Of a stretch of DNA of 64,000 nucleotides, positions 34,260-43,913 are shown piece by piece. Every line of letters begins with the position of its first letter. The first letter of the stretch is position 1. The DNA is taken from contig CM070512.1 in NCBI GenBank assembly GCA_036346375.1, forward strand, positions 41,586,466 to 41,650,465. Direction: 5' to 3'. Position numbers and translations under genes: made by a program. The notes below the pieces were generated by a model. The model was not told the DNA's origin, did not search any database, and saw only the letters and a program-made list of their open reading frames with translations. Origin of the DNA: Guadua angustifolia (taxonomy: Eukaryota; Streptophyta; Magnoliopsida; Poales; Poaceae).

Positions 34260-35575
34260 ATCAAATATGAAAGCATTTCCATAATGGTAAGGTACCGACG
34301 TGATTAAGCATGGCTAAGCATTTTCTACCGTTCCCATAATAAAATGTTTACCATTAATTACAGTAATTAGTTTTTCCTAGGGTGTCAATGGTTGGCAAGA
34401 TTAATACCAATGTGGCATAGCAAAGTTGGAATTTAACTAAGCATTAAAATGACATTAAAGTATGGTACGCAAATTAATGAGCATGCAATACTTTAAAACA
34501 AAATAGCATTTCATAAACTTGGGTTCAATATGATCAAGGAGACTTGCCTTCAATCTCTCCCGCTGCTGCTACCTCCACTGGATGCTCCTCTCGCTCAACC
34601 GCTGCGTCGTCTACACGTGAAACACGCAGATCAAGGCAAGAAATAAATAAAATAGAAATGAATAAAATTCAAAAATTCAAAATAAATACACCAACAGATA
34701 GATCTTGATTTTAGATGAATTTATAAATTTGAATCGTTCAAATCGGAGTTCGAACGGAGGAGAACGAGCCTTCCGAAGTTTAAATGGAAGAAAATCAGGA
34801 AAACAATACGAGATGACACGTGTCGCGCTACGATTGGCTGTTAATTCAGAAATTCGGGATTAAATCGGGGAAAATGAAATACGTGGCTGTGGCTAACCGG
34901 TGGGGGCCATATGTTAGTGGCGCACTACTTGGCGCTGGGATGTTGAGGTGGCGCTGACGCGACGGCACGTGGCAGGCGGTGGCAGTGACGTGGCGCAACG
35001 TGACGGACACGCAGCCGCCACGCGGGCACTAGGTCTACGGTGGCGTGAGGTGGCGCACACGTGGTGCTAACGCGGCGTCATGTGGCCGACATGTGTGCGG
35101 TGTTGCTGACTTGGCGACACATGGCAACGGCGTGGCACACACATGGCGATCTACGGCTGAGGTGGCGGACACGCATGCTACGGCGGTGAAGTGGCCAACT
35201 CGTGGCGTGTCGTGGTGCGGAGGTGGCGACCACGTGGAGGTGACAAGGCAGATAGATAGCTTGGAGTCTTACTGTGCGGAACAGGTGGCGCAGATCCAGC
35301 CGTTGAGCAACGATCCGACGGTGACGAGCTCGCGACTGGAACCGACGGTGCAGAGCGGTGCTATTCCGCCGGAGACGGGGAAGACAACACGATAGGCAAC
35401 GGAGGAGCAACGGATCGGCCTCAAATCTGCACGGAATTGAATGAGCAAGGCACGACGAGTTCAACGGTGCCAAAGATGGCGGCGGAGACTCACCGGAGTT
35501 GAGGGGAAAACGGCGGAAAAGCTCGGCACGACTTGGGAACTCCGGCGAGGCAGTAGCGGTGGTAGGATGTATCTC
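34260..35575 (-). mobile_element. Minus-strand LTR fragment nested in the pol-deleted element
   Basis: The order of motifs (GCATGGCTAAGCAT, then TATGATCAA...CTTGCCTT, then a GC-rich stretch) follows the LTR at 7,149-11,500, for example near 8,492 and 8,717. It replaces the 3' end of the host element's internal region and the first ~900 bases of its right LTR. The boundary at 35,575 is abrupt. The GC-rich half at 34,900-35,260 is low in complexity, with many GGTGGCG and ACACGTGGC-like repeats. Confidence 0.45.
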
Positions 35576-35577
35576 TA

Positions 35578-35853
35578 GCGAGAAGCATAGAGAAGCAGAC
35601 ATAGAAGAACACTCTTGTAAACACTTCCCCATTCGCTCAACAAAGAACCAGCAGGACGTAGGGCTATTACCCACATCGGGGCCTGAACCTGGGTAAAATC
35701 GCTGTGTCCACTGGCTTGCTAGTTTCTAGAATCCATCATGGGAGACATTAGGGTTTCCAGCCACAAAGATGCCCTCTACCGAACATAATTGCTGTCCTAG
35801 GGGCAGTCCACTCTGTTCATCGGCGGAATCTTGTCAGGCGAAATACGCCGACA
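35578..35853 (+). repeat. Truncated right LTR of the TGTCGG element
   Basis: This matches the last ~275 bases of the left LTR (31,487-31,763) with few differences, and ends TACGCCGACA. The first ~900 bases are missing, including the minisatellite and the promoter. Confidence 0.85.
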
Positions 35854-36034
35854 AGAGGATAATCTACAATTATCATATAGCAAATAATTTAGAAAATAGA
35901 TTTAAAGTCCTCAAATAGCACTCTGAATCTTAGATTGAAATCTGAACCTTCAGTAGCTTCAGATTTCAGGACAGCAGACTTCAAAATAGCATAACTATTG
36001 ATTCTTGAATCCAAATCAAGCAAACAAGGACATT

Positions 36035-38077
36035 CTGTTCGTTTTTCTGATAAAAACCGAAGCCTCTCCATCCGTGAGAACGATGACAGTAGAGCACAGT
36101 GATGAACAGTAAAAACATAAAAGAACTAAAACCTTAATTGTACATGCCTTTTTCCCAAATCACGAAATTTGTCATTTTCGCTACAAATTTGCTTTAGCTC
36201 CAAATCACATGCAACAAATTTTGTTAATTAGTCAAAATTAATACCTATCTTCGACAATTATTGTAAAATTTTATAAATAAATTTATATTATTAAATTATT
36301 CGCGAAAAGTCCAAACTTACGAATTTTGTAATTCCTAAACTATACGTCCAAAAATGTCAAAATAAACTTTATAAATCTTAGAAAATGCTAAACTAATTAT
36401 TTGGAAGTTTCATAAAATTAGCAATTAGTTTGAATCGTGGTATTTTCTGAATTGTGTGTTTGTACGTTGTTTGAGTGTTTATTTGGTTCTTTATCTGCTA
36501 CGCGTAGACATTGAACTGTGCGAAGGTGCGGAAGTTGAAGATCAAGTCTTAGATCAAGACCAGTTGCTCTTTGAAGGCAAGTTATGCTTTGACCATTTTG
36601 ATCCTATGCTTTCAAAATTACTTTGTTTTAAATTATGCATGCTAATTTATTTACAATGTCTTCAAATAGTTTGGAAATTAGCTAAAGTACCACTTGTTAA
36701 TGTCCCCTTGTTCCTAATAATTGTATGCCACGAAAATTTTTGTTCCCCTAGATTTGTTTATATTATGTGGTTGATATAATACACCACTATGGAAAAATTA
36801 GAACACGGTAGTTCTACTTAGCCATGCAAAACGTTTCATTGACACAATTCTTGTGAGAAAAATGGAATATTGACTAATGAGCTATGGAACGAATTTTGGA
36901 AAGTGTGACATGTGTCTTGATACTGTTGATGGCACGTGGTGCGTGTAACGAACCGGAGTGATAAAATGGTTTAGACTAGGGCAAGTGGCAAGATGTTAAG
37001 TGGTGGGCCAGATGTGGCACCAGGGCGATCGCATTTGGTTTTTATGACATCATGAATTTTTGGTTAGTCTTGCCTCGGTCAATTAAGGACTTAACCTTGC
37101 AAGAATTTGAACTGGGGTAACCATACAACCACAAGTTCTAGAATGGGACAGACCTAAGCTGAGTAAATTGTGAAATCTATACTTCAGTACTGTCATGGTG
37201 GTGTGAGTTCCGGGTGTACGGGTGAAAACTCACATAGCGCAAGAGGGGGGCCCTGTTGTGGAGGTGTATCCCTTCAGTGTTGAAACCTTAGCGGGCAGTA
37301 CTGGGTTTAGACGGATCTTTGGAAAGGCTTTGGTACGGTTACTCGCCTTTGTGGTGTTTGACTGTATCTTGTGGGTAAAGTGTATAACCTCTGCAGAGTG
37401 CATAAACTATTCGAATAGCCGTGTCCACAGTATTGGACATTGCTCGGGGATTACAGCCAAGGGTTAGACTTTATTAAAAATGTGGTTGAGATATGACATT
37501 GATGGGAATGTGGAAGTTGATTAAGGATGTGGGATGATTTGAAATATGAAACTTGAAAAAGCTATGAATAATGGTAATTGTTTACACTGCTTTAGAATCT
37601 AGTTATGATCATTTGTTAAATGTTGCTTTACTGCAAAATAACCCTGTTAGCTATTCCATTGGAATAAGCCTAACATGTAGTATATTAGGTTGCATTCTAT
37701 GCATAGCTTGCTGAGTACCAATGTACTCACCCCTCTGAAAAATCACCACCAGAAGAGGAGGACCTTCAGACTCTTGAGGAGGGGCAGAACAACGACGTGA
37801 TCAACTAAGGAGCGAGCCAAGTCGATTGCCTGTGGTAAATTGGGGCTCCACGAAGATTTATTTCCACTGCAGTTATCTGTTTATGTTGAACTTAGCCCTG
37901 CATGGCCTTATAATTGTAAGGCTGACCTTAAGGTGTTAACAATCTAATATGAGTTGAGTACCTTACTATTTATATTTCCGTTGTGTATGTGTGATGGTAT
38001 TCATCTCTGTTGTATCAGTGAGCACCAGTGTGATCCTGGACTGGTGTATCACATAGGGTGTTCGGAATTCCAATTCC
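36035..38077 (+). mobile_element. 5'-truncated left LTR of the Tekay-like element
   Basis: From TGTTCGTTTTT at about 36,035 this aligns with 44,915-46,978 over about 2 kb. In stretches I compared there are several differences per 60 bases, so the insertion is not recent. The first ~1 kb of the LTR (43,914-44,914 in the right copy) is missing, including the TGTAACATCCC terminus and TATA box. About 20 bases after 38,077 there is TGGTATCGAGCCA, the primer-binding site for initiator tRNA-Met. Confidence 0.8.
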
Positions 38078-38096
38078 TAAAAGCTGACGAGAAGGT

Positions 38097-38109
38097 GGTA
38101 TCGAGCCAT
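38097..38109 (+). promoter_or_regulatory. Primer-binding site (initiator tRNA-Met type)
   Basis: TGGTATCGAGCCA differs from the usual plant retrotransposon site TGGTATCAGAGCC by a one-base shift or deletion. It lies just inside the left LTR of the Tekay-like element. Confidence 0.6.
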
Positions 38110-38300
38110 ACTTGGTGTGGATCGCCCTTAGACGTAATGGTCGTTGGGGGGTGAAAAAAATTATTTTCTAAATTTAAAAGTGAACAAGAAAATAAAATCA
38201 CTCCTGTCTCATCCCTTCTTCCTATTCATTCCTTTTTGCTGAAATTCTCGTGGTTACTTTGTTCTAAATTCTAAGAGCTAACGAGGATATCTTTTGGCAG

Positions 38301-39089
38301 ATGAGGATGATCCACTCTTATGGAGAGCTCACTGGAGTGTACGCCGCTGAACTATGGCGTATGATGCAGCTGCTCAGAGGCTTCGACAGGCTGATCTATC
38401 GGGGGACCTCTATAGTGCGGGCAGGACATGATATCGCCTGGGACGTTAAGCTCACGGTCTACGCTCGGGAAAGGACGAGGGCAAGTCGTCCTATCTACAT
38501 CACCGTCAGGAGGTCTTCGTTCGAGGCCGGGATGCAGGAGACATCACATCTGGCGATGAGACAGATTGCTCGTACCTACTCGGTAGAGCTGGAGGGCACA
38601 ATTTTTCGCCATCACCCGCCCGAGACAACCGTTTTGACTAGGAGCCGATAGTGGAGGAGGACGCCACGATCACCCACCTGGCAAGATATGTCATCGCGTA
38701 GGAGGAGACCATGGACGAGACTGTCCAGGAGCTATAGAGGGCCTGCGACAAGGTCACGGAGGTGAGAACACAGCTGCGGGAGGTTCGAGAGTACCTAGCT
38801 CACTCTATTCAGAAGGTCCATGAGCTGGAGATGGCGATGTACGGACCTGAGCGAGCCGCCTCTGGAGTTGCACGACCCAGATCCGGAGGAGCCGGAGCAG
38901 ATGCAGGAGGCACCAGTGCAGGAGGTGCCAGAGCCACTAGCACAGGAGCAGGCAGCCCTGGGACCAGTGGAGTCGATGGGGTTGTTCGTACCAACTGCAG
39001 TAGGGCATCAGGACCAGTTTGCCCCTATGCCACCGTACCCGCCACAGTACCCACCAGGAGGACCGCACCCCGGGTGGCTCAGTGACTGA
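38301..39089 (+). pseudogene. Upstream ORF of the Tekay-like element (before gag), broken
   Basis: Reading starts at ATG 38,301 after TTTTGGCAG, which resembles a 3' splice site. The first 116 codons are open and read 'MRMIHSYGELTGVYAAELWR'. The coding signal continues in another frame with stops at 38,700 and 38,736 (both TAG), a likely coiled coil ('REVREYLAHSIQKVHELEM') and a Pro-rich end finishing 'GPHPGWLSD' at 39,089. I do not recognise a domain. Some grass gypsy elements carry an extra ORF before gag; this could be one. No function is assigned. Confidence 0.45.
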
Positions 39090-39374
39090 GAGTTCTTTTT
39101 CCTTTCAGAGTTGACTCAAATGTTGAGTCAAGTTATTTGAGTCAGTCTTATCGAGTCTGTCCCTTAGAACGTTTGATTGAGTTAAAATTTGCTATGTTTG
39201 TCTGGTGTGCTAGATATGTGTCGCATTGCCTGTAGGCACTTGTGAGCGACCATATCATTTAATAATGATAAAATTGTGTGTTTTGTTCTGAGTCAAACCT
39301 TTCTCCCCGCACTAGTTTCTTGTGTACTTGTCTTCTCTGTTTCCCTCTTTCATATAAACCTTATTGTTCTTCAG

Positions 39375-40916
39375 ATGGTGAATACGCGAGGAAACAATGG
39401 AGCCAGCGGGAGTGGAGCCCATGCGAACAGGAACATCAATGAAGAAGCTTCCCCACAAGGACCGCCGCCAGTTGATATGCAGAATTTGGGAGCATTTCTC
39501 GCTACCCAAACCCAGCTGATGCAAACCATGATACATCAAATGTAGCAGATGCAAAACCAGAATGCAGCTGTTAATGCCCACAACAATCAGAACGTACACC
39601 AGGGGAACCAGTTTCAATCCCGACTGTCTGACTTCATGAGGACCAAGCCGCCAATATTTTCTGGGAATGCCAATCCAATGGAGGCGGATGATTGGCTGAG
39701 GACTATTGAGAGAAAACTGCACATCTCCCAATGTGCAGTCAATGAGAAGGTCCTGCATGCCTCACACCAGCTTGAGGGGACTGTTGCAGAGTGGTGGGAG
39801 AACTATTGCGCATCCCACGAGCATCCCCAGTAGATTACTTGGGAGGAATTTACGGCAGCCATCCGCCAATACCTTGTACTAGAAGGAATGATGGAAGTCA
39901 AAAAGGAAGAGTTCCGATCTCTGAAACAAGGAGGCCAATCAGTGGCCGATTATTTGAACAAATTCACTCAGTTGGCCCGTTATGCGCCAAAGGATGTGGC
40001 AACGGACAAAGCGAGGCAGTCCCGGTTCATGAAGGGACTTAACTCTGGACTTCAGGTGGGACTGATCACCCACAGTTTCTCGGACTTTCAAGAGATGGTA
40101 AATAAGGCACTGATCTTAGAGGACAAGCGTAAAGAGATTGGAGAGGACCACAAGCGACGCATGATCAATCAAGGAAGACGTCCAAATCAGTTGAGGCTGA
40201 GAGTCAATCCTCGATAATTTGCTAGATTCAAGCCACAAATGACCAACCAGAGGACAATTTCTGCACCAGGATCATCAAGTCAGGGATTCAGAATGCCTAC
40301 TCAGGGGAATAACCTGCAGAGAACCAATCAGCAAAGTCTAGTGAGGCGTTGCTTCAGTTGTAATGAACCAGGGCATTTCGCCAACCAGTGCCCAAAGAGA
40401 GGAAATGTGACCCCAGTTCACTTTAATCTAGGGCCAACATCGACAAAGACGCCAACACCAGCTGCAAATCGTGGAGGAGGCCAAACCGGAGCTGCGCCTT
40501 CAACAGTTGTTAGAGGTCGAGTGAACCACATCATGACCGCTGAAGCTCAAGATGCAGTGGACGTCGTACTGGGTAAGTTTTTGGTTAACTCAGTACGTGC
40601 AATTGTTTTATTTGACTTAGGAGCTTCCCATTCCTTTATTTCTCAAAAGTTTGCTTTGGGGAATGGGATGAAAGTGGTAAAACTAAAGTGCACATTATTA
40701 GTACAATCACTTGGGTCTAAACTTCAATCAAATCTAGGATGCTTGGGAGTTAAGCTGGTCATTAATGAAGTAGTGTTCCTAGCAAACTTGATAGTGCTAG
40801 ATACTCAAATCCTAGACGTAATCCTTGGGATGGATTGGCTGACCAAGCACAAAGCCGTATTGGATTGTGGCCACGGAGTAGTGTCTATAGAGAACCAAAA
40901 CAGAGAAAAAGTGTAA
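39375..40916 (+). pseudogene. Gag and protease region of the Tekay-like chromovirus
   Basis: Gag starts at ATG 39,375 ('MVNTRGNNG'), again straight after a splice-acceptor-like TTCTTCAG. The gag core is visible as 'PPIFSGNANPMEADDWLRTI' and 'EGTVAEWWENY'. The zinc knuckle is at about 40,350: CFSCNEPGHFANQC (CX2CX4HX4C). Protease follows at about 40,600 as 'VLFDLGASHSFIS'; the usual D-S/T-G active site reads D-L-G, so the enzyme is probably dead. In-frame stops are TAG 39,543, TAG 39,831, TAA 40,215 and TAA 40,914. All pieces share one frame, so decay here is by point mutation, not by indel. Confidence 0.9.
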
Positions 40917-43848
40917 TTTAAAGCAACCACAGTCCAAGATGGAAAACTATTGGTCAACAGCATGGAGACTGTCAGTCTAGAACATGTGCCAGTGATAAAA
41001 GAGTACCCAGATGTCTTTCCTGAAGACTTGCCAGGAATGCCACCAGATAGGGAGATTGAGTTCGTCATCGAGCTAGTGCCTGGAACCGCTCCTATTGCAA
41101 AGAAACCCTATCAGATGTCTACTGAGGAGTTGGTAGAGATGAAGAAACAGATCGAGGAGCTGATGGAGAAAGGATTTATCAGACCAAGTTCATCACCATG
41201 GGGAGCACCGGTGTTGTTTGTCAAGAAGAAAGACGGAAGTTTTAGAATGTGTGTAAATTATCGTGCACTCAATGAGGTGACGATAAAGAATAAATATCCT
41301 TTGCCCAGGATAGATGATCTTTTTGATCAGTTAAGAGGAGCGAGAGTCTTCTCTAAGATAGACCTTCGATCCGGAAACCATCAATTAAAAATTCGGACTG
41401 AGGACATACCAAAGACAGCTTTTTCGTCGAGATATGGGCATTATGAATTTACCGTCATGTCCTTTGGATTGACCAATGCCCCGGCATATTTCATGAACAT
41501 GATGAACAAAGTATTCTTGGAATATTTGGACAAGTTTGTCGTCGTTTTCATTGATGACATTCTAGTTTACTCCAAGACAGAAGAAGAGCATGCAGAACAT
41601 CTAAGGATGGTTTTGGAAAAGCTAAGAGAAAACCAACTATATGCAAAATTTAGCAAATGTGACTTCTAGAAAAAGAAGGTAGAGTTCCTGGGTCATGTAA
41701 TGACTGCCGAAGGAGTAGCTGTCGATCCGAAGAAAGTGGAGGCAGTGTTACATTGGGAGCAACCAAAGTCAGTTACCTAGATTAGAAGCTTTCTCGGAAT
41801 GGCGGGATATTATTGCCGGTTCATTGAAGGATTTTCATCAATTGCAAGACCTCTTACGCAATTGTTGAAAAAGGAGAAAAAGTTTGTATGGACGCCAGAG
41901 TGCGAGAAGAGTTTCCAGGAACTGAAGAAGTGTCTAACTTCGGCACCTATCTTAGTATTGCCGGATGTAAGGAACAGCTTCGACATATACTGTGATGCTT
42001 CGCACCATGGACTTGGATGCGTACTGATGCAGAACAAAAAAGTGGTAGCTTATGCATCAAAACAGTTAAGGCCACATGAGCAGAATTATCCAACGCATGA
42101 CCTAGAGCTAGCTGTTGTAGTGCACGCCCTTAAAATATGGCGCCACTATCTCATTGGAAACCGATGTGAAATATATACTGACCACAAAAGTTTAAAGTAT
42201 ATATTCGCTCAATCGGATCTTAATATGAGGCAAATAAGATGGTTGGAGTTAATCAAGGATTATAACATCGGAATCCACTACCATCCAGGAAAAGCAAATG
42301 TGGTGGTTGATGCTTTGAGTCGGAAAAGCCACAGCTTGAATTTGATGGTTGCAGAAAACCAGTCTGACTTGTGTAAAGAGTTTCAGAAGCTAAGATTGGA
42401 GGTCGTACCTAGAGGATATTTGGCTACCATGGAAGTAAAGCCGACCCTAGAAGAGCAGATCATGGAAGGTCAAAATGATGATGATAAGATTCTTAGGATC
42501 AAATCCAAGATGGATGAAGGCTTAGCCAAGGACTTCAGAGTAGATGAGCAGGGTACTTTGTGGATGAAAAATAGAATCCGCATACCTCATAAACCTGAAT
42601 TGAAGCAGTTGATACTTGAGGAAGCACATGATTCCAAGTACTCAATTCATCCAAAAAGTGCAAAAATGTACCAAGACCTCAAGGAAAGATTCTGGTGGCC
42701 AAACATGAAACGTGAAGTTGCCGAACACGTCGCATTATGTGATATATGTCAAAGAGTAAAGGCAATGCATCAGAGGCCAGCAGGACTGTTGTAACCTCTA
42801 AAAGTACCTGAGTGGAAGTGGGAGGAAATCAGTATGGATTTACCGGTTTACCCAGAACTCAACAAGGATTTGATTCAATATGGGTGATAGTTGATCGCCT
42901 AACCAAAGTTGCCCACTTTATTCCGGTGAAAACCACTTACTCCGGAGATCGCCTAATTGAGCTATATATGGCCAGAATTGTGTGCTTGCATGGTGTACCA
43001 AAGAAGATAGTATCGGATCGAGGTACTCAATTTACCTCAAGATTTTGAAATAAGTTGCATACGGTAATGGGCATCCGTTTGAATCTCAGTACGGCATACC
43101 ATCCGCAGACAGATGGTTAGACTGAAAGAGTAAATCAGATACTCGAGGATATGTTAAGAGTTTGTGCTCTATCATATACTACATCGTGGGATAAATGCTT
43201 GCCATATGCAGAATTTAGCTACAACAATAGTTATCAAGCTAGTTTGAAGATGTCTCCATTTGAAGCTTTATATGGTCGTTCATGTCGAACACCATTAAAT
43301 TGGAACGAGACGGGGGAACGTCAAGTCTTTAGACCAGACATACTCTCAGATGCAGAGGAAAAAATTGCTTTGATTAGAGAAAGACTGAAGACTGCACAAT
43401 CAAGGCAAAAGAGTTACGCTGACAACCGACGCCGCGAGTTAAGCTTTGAGCCAGAGGATTATGTATATCTCAGAGTCACCCCGCTCAAAGGAGTTAAAAG
43501 GTTTCACACTAAAGAAAAACTTGCCCAAGATACGTGGGTCCATTTAAGATTTTGAGCCGTAGAGGCAAAGTCGCATATCTGTTAGAGTTGCCACAATCCT
43601 TGGCAGGTGTGCACGACGTATTTCATGTATCTCAACTGAAGAGGTGCCTTCGAGTGCCAACAGAACAGACAACTCTGGAGGAGATTGAACTACAAGAAGA
43701 TCTGACTTATAAGGAATACCCTATCAGGATTTTGGACACAGTTGATCGAGAGACAAGAAATAAATCAATCCGCTTCTGCAGAGTTCAATGGAGCAACCAC
43801 TTAGAGAGTGAAGCAACCTGGGAGCGTGAAGAAGATTTGAAATAGGAA
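40917..43848 (+). pseudogene. Pol of the Tekay-like chromovirus: RT, RNase H, integrase, chromodomain
   Basis: RT spans about 41,000-41,700 and keeps 'FRMCVNYRALNEVT' and the catalytic 'FIDDILVYSK'. RNase H lies at about 41,990-42,320 with 'IYCDASHHGLGCVLMQ' and 'YTDHKSLKYI'. The integrase zinc-binding His/Cys motif ends 'CDICQRV' near 42,740. The integrase core includes 'VIVDRLTKVAHFIPV' and 'IVSDRGTQFTSRF'. The C-terminal 'VQWSNHLESEATWEREEDL' is a chromodomain-type tail, placing it with Tekay/Del chromoviruses. Stops: TAG 41,667, TAG 41,778, TAA 42,792, TGA 43,046, TAG 43,118. Frameshifts lie near 42,840 and 43,530. No complete polyprotein can be made. Confidence 0.92.
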
Positions 43849-43894
43849 TTCCCTAACCTATTCTCTAGTTAACCCTGAATCTTGGGGACGAGAT

Positions 43895-43911
43895 TCTGTT
43901 AAGGGGGGAGG
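43895..43911 (+). promoter_or_regulatory. Polypurine tract of the Tekay-like element
   Basis: TCTGTTAAGGGGGGAGG stands directly before the right LTR (TGTAACATCCC at 43,914). The equivalent site of the non-coding element on the minus strand at 3,348-3,372 reads TCTGTTAAAGGAGGAAGAG. Confidence 0.8.
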
Positions 43912-43913
43912 TT

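Larger units (their letters stand above)
30585..35853 (+). mobile_element. Pol-deleted Ty3/gypsy element inserted in LTR copy 2
   Basis: The ends are TGTCGGTGTA at 30,585 and TACGCCGACA ending at 35,853. The flanking 5 bases are AGGGG and AGAGG, a target duplication with one change. The left LTR is 30,585-31,763; the right LTR keeps only its last ~275 bases (about 35,578-35,853). Inside are a gag remnant, a jump to the integrase C-terminus at about 33,470, and foreign LTR sequence at about 34,260-35,575. The gag and integrase tail suggest the Tat side of Ty3/gypsy rather than the Tekay type at 38-44 kb. Confidence 0.8.

Noticed and set aside
35045..35674. Open frame of 198 codons on the minus strand and 116 on the plus strand
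   Set aside because: Composition follows GGTGGCG/ACACGTGGC repeats in an LTR leader; the minus frame also crosses the LTR junction at 35,575.
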